A DNA stretch of 64,000 nucleotides from Callorhinus ursinus (GCF_003265705.1 NW_020312968.1:1122305-1186304), one strand, 5' to 3'. Counted from the first letter of the stretch, positions 24,751 through 36,585 are shown. Notes: generated by a model from the sequence alone, not told the origin. A program made the numbers and translations.

Positions 24751-24936
24751 CAACCATCATATTTTATTTTGATTATTTGTTAATACTGCTTGCTTTCTCT
24801 CTATGGGGGTAAGAGTCATACCTTACAATATAAGCACAATGCCTGGCATGTTTTAGGAACTCATTAATTAAATGTACTAGCAAGGGTAGGAGACATTTAA
24901 AATACTAAATGACTGGTATGGTATAGACACCACATC

Positions 24937-25131
24937 TTTTCTTTTCTTTTCCTTTTTTTTTTTTTTTTTTTGAGAGAGTGCATGGGAGGAGAGGGAGAAA
25001 GAGAATCTTAAGCAGGCTCCAACGCAGCACAGAGTCCAGTATGGGTCTCAACCTCATGACCCTGAGACCATGACCTGAGCCAAAATCAAGAGTTGGGCTT
25101 AACCAGTGACTGAGTCACCCAGGAGTCCCTG
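24937..25131 (-). mobile_element. Can-SINE, older subtype, antisense
   Basis: A poly(T) tail and (GA) stretch are followed by 'atgacctgagccaaaatcaa' and 'tgagtcacccaggagtccct'. Flanking repeats gacaccacatc / ggcaccacatc lie at 24926-24936 and 25132-25142. Confidence 0.95.
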
Positions 25132-25142
25132 GGCACCACATC

Positions 25143-27185
25143 CTTGATGCATGGCATGGCTTGCATTACAGCTGAAAACTAGCCCTGAGCACAGAGCCAT
25201 AAAAAGTTCTGACTACACCACTGCCATTTTGGGTAGTCAGGCAAAATTGTACAAAATCTGATAAAGTATATAAGGAAAACTCTTTCTGTTATAAGAGAAC
25301 TGCATGTGAACATGAAGAGTGAGTCCTTCTTTCCTTCCAAGTCATTAGCAGGAAGATGTGGGGCAAGGAGCCAGGATGGGGACATTTGAATGAGGAAATG
25401 ATTAAATGCGTGATGCTCTGGTTACAAAAATATGACCTGGAAAAAGGCAGGGAGTTCATGGCCACGGTGAAATATTCTGAAGAGTAACAGCCCAAGCATC
25501 TTTCCCTCTACCTTCTTGGTCAGCATCTCACCACCTGGAGCATGCCTGTATCCCTCATCCAGTCATCTCTTCAATGCTCATCAATACACACAGAAAATCT
25601 AGCCAAACCCTTGACTATTCACCTGAAGAGACTGATAATGTTGTTTGTACTTAATTTGTCCTGGGACTGAAGCAGCTGGTATACTTTGCTGAAGTCTTGT
25701 GGAAATGTGTTTTACTCTGGGAGTTTCATTGACTGATATCACAATTGCTCAAAGTGGAAAAGAAATGGAATGACTCTTCAAGGAACTGAAAATGGGTAGA
25801 CACCAACATTCAAAATGAAAGTGTCCTTCTAAATAGTTATGTCTTAAAGGAATGAATCGTGTGTGAATTAATATTTTTTAATGAGAAAGACAGAAACTGA
25901 CCCCAGACATTAAGTATTTAAGGGTTAAATAAAGGACCTGTTATTGAATTAAGCTTTCTTGATTATGAAAATCTATGTAACTTTAGGCCTTTAAGTGCAA
26001 ACAGAGAAAACAGTGCTTCTACAGTGTTCATACAGTTGTCTGTTTGCAGATGCTAAAGTGAATTTGACATAATGGTAAGTAGTTCAAACAATCTATATTG
26101 CTGGGAGCTCTTTCTCACAGGGGATTGATTTTCCAGCACCATCAGCAGCAAGCCCAGAAACACCTTCCCCTTTTGTTTATCATCCTGTAGGCCCGGGATG
26201 TATTTCACACAGTCTAATGACATTAAGCAAACTTATAGACATTCAACTGGCAAAGTTCATGAATTATTTTGCTCTTCAATATAACGTAAGAGTCATCTTG
26301 CTAAATAACTAGTCACTAAGAAAAGTTTGGTTTGGGTAATCAGGAGGAGAATAATGAAGAATATCACATCAGTAAGAGTCCACTCGGGAAAACAGCACCT
26401 CCCAACAAGAACCTGAGTAGAGGGACTATAGTACTGGGGACCCGTTCCCAAAAAGCTGGAAGGCCTGGAAAGCCTTACAGTAAGCAAGTGACAGAACAGA
26501 AGAGCAGCAACCCCTTACCACCCCTAGGGCTGGAGAGACAAAAGGAGATGCAGTGACCAGAGCTGATGAGTTGAAGCCACCTGGGGGTTCTGGAACCATA
26601 ACAAGAGCTACCCACAGGGAACTGTGATCACAGAGGAGGTGACAGCCACCTTGAGCAGAGTGAGAGAGGTATAATAGCCTAGATCCTCCCTTTCTCTAAC
26701 ATCCCAACTCTTTCTCATGTTAGCTGATATCAGATGGAAGCCAGTGGACCACAGAGCCTGGGAAATCTAGTTTGAATGGGCCAGCCCGTGTAATACAAAG
26801 CAGAGTGGAGAAATGGTGAGAAGAAGATCTGAGAGCATATAGGCAGAGCTGTTCACCATAGAGGAAGGTGACATGAGAAAAGAGCATCATGCTGGGAATT
26901 CAAAGGCAGGCCCCAAATAGACTGTGGTTACAGGGGGCTGGCCATAAGCCCAAATGAATGCTTGAAGTCAGGCCACTGATAGCACTGTCATTTTTGGTGG
27001 TTCACTGAGACCGCAGCAGGATCTTGGGTAAAAGGCTGAGGATAAAGCCCTTAATGAGAAAGAGAGAGAAAGACAGCTGGGGTTAGGAGGACAGACCCCT
27101 ACCAAATGGGCCATGGGCTCCAAAAGTAATCGGAGTATACTCAGAAAACCAGGTATAGAGGAAGAAACTTATCCATTAAGGTCTT
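25143..27185. other. Unassigned; candidate conserved non-coding block at 25860-26290
   Basis: No gene is identified. 25860-26290 is repeat-free, with homogeneous AT-rich sequence interrupted by GC-richer motifs ('ggggattgattttccagcac'), the kind of composition seen in conserved non-coding elements. 26330-27185 looks like old repeat material that I cannot name. Confidence 0.35.
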
Positions 27186-27189
27186 GCAA

Positions 27190-27290
27190 GTGGAGAAGTG
27201 ACATGAACAGAGATGCATTTTGAAAGGATCGGTCTGATGGCACTGTATCTACAGGAATGGAGGGGCCAGGAATTGTTCCAGTGATCCCCA
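27190..27290 (-). mobile_element. L2 fragment, antisense
   Basis: 'gaagtgacatgaacagag', 'gcattttgaaaggatcgg' and 'tctgatggcactgtatcta' follow the reverse complement of L2 ORF2. Confidence 0.55.
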
Positions 27291-27304
27291 CTCCAGCATG
27301 TGTT

Positions 27305-27503
27305 TTGTTTTGCTTTGCTTTGTTTTTTAAGATTTTATTTATTTATTTATTTGAGCGAGAGAGAGCATGAGCAGGGGCAGGGGAGAGGGAGAAGCAGGCT
27401 CCCTGCTGAGCAGGGAGTCCGACACGGGGCTCAATCCTAGGACCCTGAGATCATGACCTGAGCCGAAAGCAGATGCTTAACCAACTGAGCCACCCAGGTG
27501 CCC
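27305..27503 (-). mobile_element. Can-SINE, full length, antisense
   Basis: (T)n then 'aagattttatttatttattt' through 'gagccacccaggtgcccc'. A perfect 14-bp target-site duplication ctccagcatgtgtt lies at 27291-27304 and 27504-27517. Confidence 0.97.
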
Positions 27504-28081
27504 CTCCAGCATGTGTTCTTTTAATGGCATATCCCACTTCAGCTACTCAAAGAAAAAACATCTCTTGGTAGTGGTGGTGGGAAGTCTCAGCTTTGGTGTA
27601 ATTCTTCTTTCCAGATATCTGGCTCCAATTTAAGTCCAATTCTAAAACTATCACACAGAATCTGATGGGTTCTTTTCAGTCAAATCCCAGAACAATCATA
27701 CATTCTAACGGTGGTTCTCTACACGCCAGACTCTGTTCTCTCTGTCCCATTAGAGTGCCTGAAGACTTAGGGTTTACTCTCCATGATGTATTAGCAAAAG
27801 CAGGGGCGGGGGGGAAGCACCACAAGCTTCCACCCCAGGCATTGGAATATAACTCATATTTATACCTGGAGGTCATGCTTTCTCAGAGTTGAGGCCCAAA
27901 CTGTGATCCTAGAGCTGGGAGATACTTACCTTGTTTATATGAGCATGGATTTAAGAAAACCATATTTCCCCCTTAAGATGTTTATATAATAAACTTTCTA
28001 TCCAATTATGGCATGATGATTTTTATCCTCTGAGGAATTTTAGGGGAACAAAGGAGAGATATTTCTGGAGGCAAGGGCTTT

Positions 28082-28277
28082 TTTTTTTTTTTTTTTTTTG
28101 AGAGAAAGAAAGAGAGCAAGCAGGGGAAGGGGCAGCGGGAGAGGGAGAGAGAGAATCTTAAGCAGGCTCCACGCTCAGCGCAGAGCCTGACCTCGAGGCT
28201 CGATCCCACAACCCTAAGATCATGGTCTGAGCTGATATCAAGTCAGATGTTTAACCAACTGAGCCACCCAGGAGCCC
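28082..28277 (-). mobile_element. Can-SINE, full length, antisense
   Basis: Poly(T) is followed by the GA-rich body and 'gagccacccaggagcccc'. A perfect 17-bp target-site duplication ctggaggcaagggcttt flanks it at 28065-28081 and 28278-28294. Confidence 0.98.
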
Positions 28278-28294
28278 CTGGAGGCAAGGGCTTT

Positions 28295-30290
28295 AAATGT
28301 ATAAGACTACCACCTTCCCCAATTCCTAGGATGAAACTGCCGACCACTCACCAACTTCAATTTTGTATTCTTAACTCACATTATAACAATATCAGGTTCA
28401 TCCCCTAAATTTTCATTCTCCACTTTAAATGTACAATATAAAGAAAAACGCAAAAGAATATTCAAAAGAAAACATTTTTTTTCCTTGAAGATCAACTTTT
28501 TTATAACCTTGAATACTTCAAACAATTTGCTGTCAGGGTGTGAAGAACTTTGGTGGAAGCGAGCAATTTGCTAAAAGCTGCTACAGGCTTTTCTAATGAA
28601 CTCTGAATTCATTTCAAATGAAATAAAAGGAAGGGAAAACCAAAAAGGAGGAGGAATTTAAATAATAAATTCAATGATCTTGCATGGTGTCCCCATGTTT
28701 TTGGCAACCACACTATAAGTCAGAAGACATTTTGCTTTTTAATGAACACCATCCCGTGCAAAGAATAGCATACATCAGATAGTTTTATTTTCATGATAAA
28801 AGTGTTATTCTGAGTTATTGGCATCTATACAGCTTTGGGATTCTCAACATGTTTCATATATACATCTTATCACCCAAGTGAATGACTCCTTCTCGTGATA
28901 ATACGGAATGTTCCGCAAACATTTCTGAAAGTGAGAACTGGGTGAAGGAGCTCACACATGTGCAGATATAGATATTAGTCATTGTTAATAGTGTCCCACT
29001 CTACAAGGAATATAATGTATTTGCTTTGCCATATAAGAGACATAAATATAATACCATATAAGAAATCTCACCATATGGCACTCTACATTTGGACTAAATT
29101 AAAGGAGCTGCAAAACTTTTCCTTTTCCATATTTCTTTTTTCTTTTTTTCTTTCTTTCTTTCTTCCTTTCTTCCTTTCTTTCCTTCCCTCCTTCCTTCCA
29201 CTTTCCTTCCTCCATCTTTTTCATTTATTCTTGTCCTTATTCTAAAACATATAAAGGTGCATTCATAAATACATAATATCATATTCAATAATATATTTTT
29301 TCAATAATAATACATTGAAATCGGTGGACAAAGCATTAAAAGGGAAATTGAGAGTGAGAGAGAAGTAATAAGTATGCAAACTACACGTTGCAAAATGTCA
29401 TTTGTTTGCCAGAAGATGATCATGAATTTGACTCTGGATCTTCTAGATAACTAGAAAGGAATCAAAACCAGTTCTGAACAAACAAGAAAATACAAAAAGA
29501 AATTTCTCTCATTGATTCTTTTAAGAAGGATCTTGAGTTTTGTCATGAACAAATCACTCTTAAAACAAACAGAGTGACAAGTATCACTGAATTGTTTGTG
29601 ATGACATTCCTCAATCTAAACCAGTGGCATAATTCCAAAGACCTACTCTGAAAAGAGCAGTTCTATAGGGTTATTTAAATTCACCGGGAGTATCAGCTTT
29701 AACTTAAGTAGAACACATTCTTTCCCAGAACTAGATCGGTACATGGCATTAGAAGTTATTCTGTAAATGGATATTTAGTGGTAACAAAGGAAAACAGGAA
29801 ATGGCAGGAGACAAGGTCAGTTCTTTCTTTTCTTGTCAAATATACTCAAGTAAGTCCTCAAAATCTGACAATCTCATAACTGCACACCAAGAATTTCAAT
29901 GCTTTTGTAGACTTTATTTTCAAAGAGACATCGACAATTTGCAACTCAAATCTAGATCTTTTCATTGGTTTTAAATGGTTTTACATGCCTCTTCCCTTTC
30001 ACTCTTAAATTCTGAGGATAAATTACACATATTCCAGTAGGAACTATCCAGGTACACTCTAGATGTATCATCTAATTCTCATCTAAAAAATGAATACCAT
30101 CAACACAAATGGGAATCAAAATAATTAGACAAATACAAACATCTAAGTTAAGATCCACTCTTTTAACTCTGTTGCAATGAGATTGTCCCAGATATCAAGG
30201 ACTTAACTTAAGCTATGCTGAGCTTCTACATAAAACTTGACATCTCAGTTAGGAAAGCAAATAATACTGGTAATATAAAAGTAAAACTTG
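28295..30290. other. Unassigned; pyrimidine tract at 29134-29220
   Basis: 28500-28880 is repeat-free and could be a conserved non-coding element. At 29134-29220 there is an almost pure (TTTC)n/(TTCC)n tract. 29300-30290 shows no gene or repeat that I recognise. Confidence 0.45.
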
Positions 30291-30291
30291 C

Positions 30292-30495
30292 AAACTATAA
30301 TGGAGCACCACTATATGCTAGACGTTGTCCTAAAAGATTTACATGCATTAACTGCTTTAATTCTCATCACAGCCTATGAGGCAGATATTACAATGCTCAT
30401 TTTACAAACAAGGAAACTGAATCACACAGTAGTTAAATAAATTGCCCAAAGTCACATAGCTGGTAAGGGCAAAACTGGTATTCACTAAAGAATAC
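30292..30495 (-). mobile_element. MIR, near full length, antisense
   Basis: Clear antisense MIR order: 'gagcaccactatatgctag', 'agatttacatgcattaactg', 'cctatgaggcagatatta', 'cattttacaaacaaggaaac', then 'cccaaagtcacatagctgg'. Confidence 0.9.
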
Positions 30496-30939
30496 GTGAT
30501 TCTAGAGAGTGTTTGTGACAATCGTTGTTACTTACTTATAAAGCAAAATTTGTCCAAAATATTTCTATCCAGCAACAATGCTAATATTTAGCTATGACAA
30601 AAATGCCACAAGGTAATTATAAAAATCATTTTGTAGGTTTTTAAAAAGCAACCAAATTGGCATTGTCTTTATTCCAATAATGTTATCATACTTGAGAGAT
30701 TTTTCAGAAATAATTAATCCACATCTACTTTATTCTACAATATGTAGGTACTTTTAGTCATATATGATTTTGTTTTACCAAAAAGCATTTGACACAATTA
30801 TTACCACTGTCATTTATTAAGCTTTTTGTCAAATAACTTATGACTATTTTCAAAACTATAATTTATTTCAAAAAAGTAAAGGTTGGTAATCACGGACAAC
30901 ACCCAAAATAATAGTGCCATGTTTCACACATCAAATATT

Positions 30940-31680
30940 TCACATGGCACCTGGGATGTGAAAAGCACCATGGATGGTGTTGGGAATTCTGAAATGAACA
31001 ATGAATAATGACTTCCTAAAGTTATTATGTATTGCCACCTCCTTTAATCCAAAGAGGTCATGTTTTATTGGTTTCAGCAGTCCTAGATGATTACTGTATA
31101 TGGTGTTAGTGATATAAAAGTGATAACAGCATGGAAATATTGTGTGTGTGTGTTGGGGGCAGATACTCATTTACAGTGAAGAACAGAGCAAGAATATCAG
31201 GAAGGGCTTCCCAACAAGATATTGCCAGAGCTGAATTTCGAATGATGCACTGGACTTGGCCAAGCCAAGGCAAGGTAGTCAGCTTGGACATTGGGATACC
31301 ATGTGTGTAAAAGGCAGCTAGGTAAAAAATGCCCTGATGATTTTAGGGAACCCTAAAGAATTAGGGCACAGGACAGAGCACTGAGATAATGACAGAGAAG
31401 CGGAGGCTGGCCAGTTCACAGAGGGCCCTGTGTGAGACGTTTCAGCTTCTGAATACTGGCAGGAATGAGGCGCTACCCTAAAGTTGCAGGTAGAGGAATG
31501 CCATAAAGGGATTTCCATTCTAGAGAAATAATTCTGGCAGTAGGATGAAAAAAGAAAAAAATGATGCTGGGGGAACAAGACTGGAAAATGGGGGTGTGTC
31601 TGGAGGCTATGGACGCAATCCAGGCAAAAATGATGAGCGTGATTCTGAAAGCATTCAAAGCCACTACCAAGAATATGTTG
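30940..31680 (-). mobile_element. L2, antisense
   Basis: Antisense L2 landmarks occur in order: 'cacctgggatgtgaaaag', 'gggcttcccaacaagat', 'cacagagggccctgtgtg', 'gagaaataattctggcagt', and 'gcaatccaggcaaaaatga'. It is diverged and lacks the tail end. Confidence 0.6.
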
Positions 31681-32289
31681 AGAAACAGCAGTCCTATTGA
31701 CCAATGTGGAGAGCTCCCCTGAAGAGTACTTTCAAGAATCTAGAACTCATTTAGAAGCGTGTGTGGCAAAGGGTGGTTTTCCGAACAACAGTCCTTAAAT
31801 AGAAAATTTACTCCTTAATGTGCATGATACTTATTATCATAGAGACCACTTTCTCCAAACACTTCAATTAAGAAGCTACTTCATCCTGAAAATCCCTTTA
31901 TAAGCTCTTCTGTTTCTGAAGAAGATACATACAGCCCCAGAGGTTGGCAGAGTGGGATGATCCCTTTTCTCTCCATCTGGAATTCTGTTGAATGGCACCT
32001 GAGATCTAGCCTAGAGCAATGGCAAAAATCGAATTACACTGACTTCTGCCCCACCCCACAGCACCATTCCCGCCAACCTGCAGTGCAAACCTACTCTCCA
32101 GATTTGCTCAGTACGGAGATCCCAGGCTTCCCAGAGCTAGTGCTCCTCCAGCAGCTTGGGAAACTGATTAACATTCACATCTTTCCCAGCCTCATTATCT
32201 CTCCCAGATGTTTCGTGACTGCCCCTTTAAAGCATCTCTGTCTATATTTTATTTACATTTGTTCGGCAATATTGATGCTTAATGAATAA
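31681..32289. other. Unassigned non-coding sequence
   Basis: There is a plus-strand frame of 110 codons at 31957-32289 with no recognisable motif. I do not call it a gene. Confidence 0.4.
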
Positions 32290-32700
32290 ACGCACTAAAC
32301 TGTCAGTACTGGAGACTAATTAAATCTATGTATGAGCCTGAGAAGCTGATTGAAAAATTTGCAGTAACTAAACTGGGTTTAAATAAACACTTTAGTGTAG
32401 TGCTTTAATTACACTTTAGTTTGTAATGTAATTTTTGGCTGTTTAAACTATGATTTAGGCTGAGCTAATTACAAATGATTTTCTACTCTGTAATTAATAA
32501 AAACAAAATTGTAATTAGACAGCTGCTCTGGATCAGGGCGACAGTTTGTGTGTGCTGGCTCATGATGTTCTGTCTGGCAGAGACACAAGGAGAACACTCG
32601 GGGATTGAGGTAGCCTGCACCTTTCCAAGGTTCATTGTTAAAGACCAAGGCCAGAGTGTCTTGGTGAGTTTCGTAATCCCAGCTGATGCCAGGGAAAGCA
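32290..32700. promoter_or_regulatory. Candidate homeodomain-bound enhancer (TAATTA cluster)
   Basis: Five TAATTA hexamers lie at 32317, 32406, 32466, 32491 and 32512 (first bases), with an adjacent E-box CAGCTG at 32520-32525. The block is repeat-free and AT-rich, then turns GC-richer after 32520 ('tggatcagggcgacag'). TAATTA is the core site for many homeodomain factors (LIM, Paired and Antp classes). The density within about 200 bp is well above chance for this composition. The enhancer role is inference; no gene target can be named from the sequence. Confidence 0.5.
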
Positions 32701-32904
32701 GTCTCTACTTTGTTATAGGCTGAGTGTTCACATACGTTCTGTCCTGAGACATCACTTTTGAAAAACGCACTGATACCAAATCTCTGTTACTTCCTCACTG
32801 TAGCCTCCAACTCATTCACCTTTGCTTTTTGTCAGAGATTAAAACAAATGATACTAGTATGTTTTCCTAAACCAGTCAATCATGATGTTAATGACTGTCC
32901 TATC

Positions 32905-33160
32905 TTAGATTTTGTTCTGGTTTTACTTGCCGTATAACAAACCATCCCAAACTTGGGATCATAAACAAGCATTTCATCATGGTCAAAGATTCTGTGGGTC
33001 AAGAATTGGTATAGGTACAGCGAACATGGCTTGTCTCTGCTTCATGATGTCTGGGGCCTCAGCTGAGGAGACTAGAATGGCTAATGTAGGAGTTGTAGTC
33101 ATTTGGAGGCATCTTCACTCAGCACCTCCACCAGGCCTCTTGATGTGATCAACGCATCAT
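32905..33160 (-). mobile_element. Ancient repeat, family not assigned (left part)
   Basis: 'cgtataacaaaccatccc', 'aaagattctgtgggtcaa' and 'catcttcactcagc' recur in old mammalian interspersed repeats of LTR or DNA type. The right half continues after the Can-SINE at 33177. Orientation is provisional. Confidence 0.5.
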
Positions 33161-33176
33161 CAAAACGTAATTGCCT

Positions 33177-33318
33177 GGGCGCCTGGGTGGCTCAGTTGGT
33201 TAAGCGACTGCCTTCAGCTCAGGTCATGATCCCGAAGTCCTGGGATCGAGTCCCACATGGGGCTCCCGGCTCAGCGGGGAGCCTGCTTCTCCCTCTGACC
33301 CTTTCCCCTCTCATGCTG

Positions 33319-33360
<42 letters not shown>

Positions 33361-33394
33361 AAATAAATAAATAAATAAAATCTTTAAAAAAAAA
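33177..33394 (+). mobile_element. Can-SINE, full length, with (TC)n expansion
   Basis: The head 'gggcgcctgggtggctcag', then 'ttaagcgactgccttcagc' and a (TC)n expansion at about 33321-33356, (AAAT)n and poly(A). A perfect 14-bp target-site duplication aaacgtaattgcct lies at 33163-33176 and 33395-33408. It split an older repeat. Confidence 0.98.
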
Positions 33395-33645
33395 AAACGT
33401 AATTGCCTCAGGGTAGTTGGATTTCCTACATGGTTTCACAAGGCTCTCATGAGCGTGTTCCAGAAAACAAAGCAGACAGGATCTGCGTTTTCTCCCATGG
33501 CCTAGCCTTGGAATTCTGATAGCATCACATCTGCTGTACTCTCGTGGTTGAAGTAGTCACAAGCCTATCCAGATTCAAGGGCAAGGGGATCTTGATGGGA
33601 CAGTAACAAAATCACATGGGATAGGAGATGTTACGCAGCCATCTT
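33395..33645 (-). mobile_element. Ancient repeat, family not assigned (right part)
   Basis: 'gaagtagtcacaagcctatc', 'cagattcaagggcaagggg' and 'atcttgatgggacagtaac' continue the repeat interrupted by the SINE at 33177-33394. Confidence 0.5.
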
Positions 33646-33744
33646 TAGAAAATGCAATCTGCCACAGATTTGCAGAGCATAGTTTTTGAAGCACATTTGT
33701 TACATAATTGGAGACTGAAGCTACACCGATATAGTCTAGATAGT

Positions 33745-33860
33745 AAATATGACCTCCACTTCGCAAACTGAGGCCCATGAAAGAAAGGTAAAGAATTAGT
33801 ATGTGGCCTAGGTGGGTCCAGAACCAAAATCCAGACCCTCTATACCTCTGGCTGCCAACC
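33745..33860 (-). mobile_element. MIR fragment, antisense
   Basis: 'acttcgcaaactgaggccc', 'agaaaggtaaagaattag' and 'ccagaaccaaaatccagacc' follow the reverse complement of the MIR core. Confidence 0.7.
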
Positions 33861-34221
33861 AGAGTCATGTAAAAAGAAAGCTCTGGTTCTTAGTCTCTAA
33901 ATGTAGACTTAATCCTGAGTAACTTCGCCCCACCCCTTTGTCTCTTCTGGTGCATTTCTGCTTCCAGACCCCCAGTTCCTTTCCTTGCTGCTCCCGGCTC
34001 CATTTTTGTCCTCCCGCTGCCCTGCTCGCTTGTGGCACCTCGTGACTCCATCAGAGCCATAAACATGATGTTCCTGCTCAAATGTCAATTGAGCTGACAA
34101 AACTTAATCTGACCAGGGATCCTGGGCAAATTTATTCTGGGAACTGGGTGCAGTGATAGTCTTAAATACAAAATAAAGCAGAATAAAACTTCTAACCTCT
34201 CTGCCTAGCCCCTTCCCCTCC

Positions 34222-34223
<2 letters not shown>
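33861..34223. other. Unassigned non-coding sequence
   Basis: Overlapping short minus-strand frames at 33890-34100 have no recognisable family. No repeat is seen. Confidence 0.4.
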
Positions 34224-34282
<59 letters not shown>

Positions 34283-34283
34283 C
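34224..34283. repeat. (TC)n(AC)n microsatellite
   Basis: About 19 TC units pass directly into about 11 AC units, with no interruption. Confidence 0.97.
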
Positions 34284-34650
34284 CTATAAGTGAGACACAA
34301 AGTTTTTCAAACAGGAGATGTAGCTTTACAGGAAGTAATGGTGCTGAGTCAATCAGAGGTTAGAGAAGCCTATCCCTTGCCTAATAGATCTCACTATTAA
34401 CATGAATACAGTCATGATTAACTGAAGACCATATATAATTAAGTACCAAAATGCATGGGGAAATGGCTACATGAATTGTGATAGATAGATACCAATGAGG
34501 AGAGGAAAATGAGCAGGTTGATGGAGAAGTGAGATCAGATTTGCATCTTATTCTGCTTGAATTGAATATGGGAGACTGTAGAGGAAAACACTTTTCGTGG
34601 GGAAGAAACCAACATCAATGAAAACAAAAAAGAGGAAGCAAGCATGGCAC
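34284..34650. other. Unassigned non-coding sequence
   Basis: Nothing recognisable. Confidence 0.4.
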
Positions 34651-34861
34651 ATGGAGATAAATAGTTTAACACTGTTTATAATGGCAAAAACTGAAAACAG
34701 TTCAAGGTTCAACCATAAGGGTATAGATGTTTAAAGGAGTAATTCTAAAAATAAATTAATGCTTATCTATTTAATACAATATTCCCTAGGTCTTTACATG
34801 ATCCATTTGTTGGTGAGGAAAGATGTCCAAACTATAATATTCATCTAAAAAGCAGAACACA

Positions 34862-35060
34862 AGGTGCCTGGGTGGCTCAGTTAGTTGGGCATCTGACTCT
34901 TGGTTTTGGCTCAGGTCATGATCTCAGGGTCCTAGGATCGAGTTGGGCTCCACACTCAGTGGGGAGTCTGCTTCTCCTCTCTCTCTGTCCCTCCCTCTGC
35001 TCGTGGACTCTCCCTCTCTCTCTTAAATAAATCTTAAAAAAATTAAATAAAAATAAATTT
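34862..35060 (+). mobile_element. Can-SINE, older subtype
   Basis: 'aggtgcctgggtggctcag', 'ctgactcttggttttggctc' and a CT-rich body end in an A-rich tail. Flanking repeats aaaaagcagaacaca / aaaaagcagactaca lie at 34847-34861 and 35061-35075. Confidence 0.95.
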
Positions 35061-35149
35061 AAAAAGCAGACTACAACAAGGCATATGTAACATGATTATG
35101 TAAAAGAAATATAAAAATAGGCATAGCTGTAAATACTGGTATGCACACC

Positions 35150-35400
35150 CAACATTATTTTTAATACATAATACGAAATTTTGTATTATATATAACATTT
35201 GGCATGCATCTTAATATTTATATTTATACGAAATACCATATATAGTCCTATATAGAATATATACCAAATATTATAAATACTAGGATATATAGCAAATATC
35301 ATATAATTAACATAAATATTATATGATATTTGGCATATATCCTAACTATAATAATATTCATGTTTATTATTCATGTTTATTATATGTTCATGTATCCTAG
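35150..35400. repeat. AT-rich block with internal palindrome
   Basis: The block is almost purely A/T. 35281-35308 and 35317-35344 are reverse complements over 28 bases with about 3 mismatches and an 8-base loop. The unit 'catttggcatgcatctt' near 35200 and 'tatttggcatatatcct' near 35326 are related direct copies. Confidence 0.85.
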
Positions 35401-35495
35401 ATGGTAGATTAGGGATTAGGTCTCTGCCCTTTATTCTTTCTGATTTTTTTTGAATTAGCATTTATTACTTTAATAATCAGGGGGAAAAAAAACAA

Positions 35496-35965
35496 TGGAT
35501 GACCTTTAAAAAAGGCAGTTTCAAGAACCATAGTTAGAATGGGAGAGTTTTTGTAGGGCACTACTTGAAGACAGTGTACATGGCCCTATCATTTAAGTTG
35601 TCTGACGTAAAAGGGAATGAAGATATGGAACCACAGCGTACTCAACTGAATATTTCATTTCCCAGTTTAAGGAGAACTATACATCTTTGGAAAACAGAAA
35701 CTAGTTGAAAGCAGGAATGCAGGGCACGGTACAATGAGATAATGGCCAGGTTATGCCATTTAATGAATCCAGAATTAAGAGGGGATAGGATTGAGAGTAT
35801 TTGTGGAAGACTGGGCTGAGAGGGATAGATGAACAGGTACAGAAAGGTTAAGGACACAGGTCAAGGCGGAAGGATACTCTAAAACTTAACACCCCAGTGA
35901 CACCTGAGAGGGCCCCTGCTTAGGGAGGAAGGTGGAGAGGGACACTAGATTTTGACCCTTTTCAA
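35496..35965. other. Unassigned, possibly an old repeat
   Basis: No gene; no repeat that I can name. Confidence 0.35.
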
Positions 35966-35969
35966 AGTT

Positions 35970-36420
35970 CCTTGTATTCATTAGGATGTAGGTTTGGTTG
36001 TTGCTGTCACAAAGCCCCAAATACACAAGATGGAAATCTATTTCTTTCTTGAAAGAGTCTGAGTGTGGGGGTGACTGACAGCTCCTGGATATAGGAAACC
36101 AGGCTCACATCCTCTCATCGCTCTGCCCTCCCACTTCATCACGCGCATGGTCTTCATCGCCCAGGGTGCTCTACCACCGTGTCCATGTCTCAATAAGCAG
36201 ATACAGAAGGAAACTGCAGAAGGAGGACACAACCTCATTCCTCCTCGAAGAGGTTTCAGAAATCACTTCTACTCATATCACGTTGGCCAAAATGACTGTA
36301 TCTAGCCATGAGAGAAGCTGGGGAAATTAGTCTGTAACTGGACATTTATGTAAATAAAAGTGCCATGCCATGGAAAAAAGAAAGCAATAGATGTTGGCAG
36401 ACAACAAGAAGTTCCTGCCA
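35970..36420 (-). mobile_element. Ancient repeat, family not assigned
   Basis: 'gttgctgtcacaaagcccc', 'gaaatcacttctactcatat', 'cgttggccaaaatgactgt' and 'agaagctggggaaattag' share order with similar stretches at 56385-56800 and 62170-62660. I believe these are copies of one old family, but I cannot name it. Orientation is provisional. Confidence 0.5.
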
Positions 36421-36575
36421 CAGCATACTCCCAGATAATTCCATACAAGGAACAGGAACATATTCTAAGAGCTCAAGCCTTTGTCTACCATCGTAACACT
36501 CCTTAGAGCTACTTCATAATCAAATCTTCTTAGAGCTAAATGTGGGTAAGGCATCTTTAATTTAAAAAAGAATAC

Positions 36576-36585
36576 ACCACACACA

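Larger units (their letters stand above)
34655..35495 (+). mobile_element. Old L1M 3' region, sense, interrupted
   Basis: 'gtttataatggcaaaaact' and 'gaggaaagatgtccaaact' to the left of the SINE, 'gtaacatgattatgtaaaag' to its right, and 'gcatttattactttaataat' at about 35459 match the sense 3' end of an L1M. It is interrupted by a Can-SINE (34862-35060) and by an AT-rich block (35150-35400). Confidence 0.6.
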
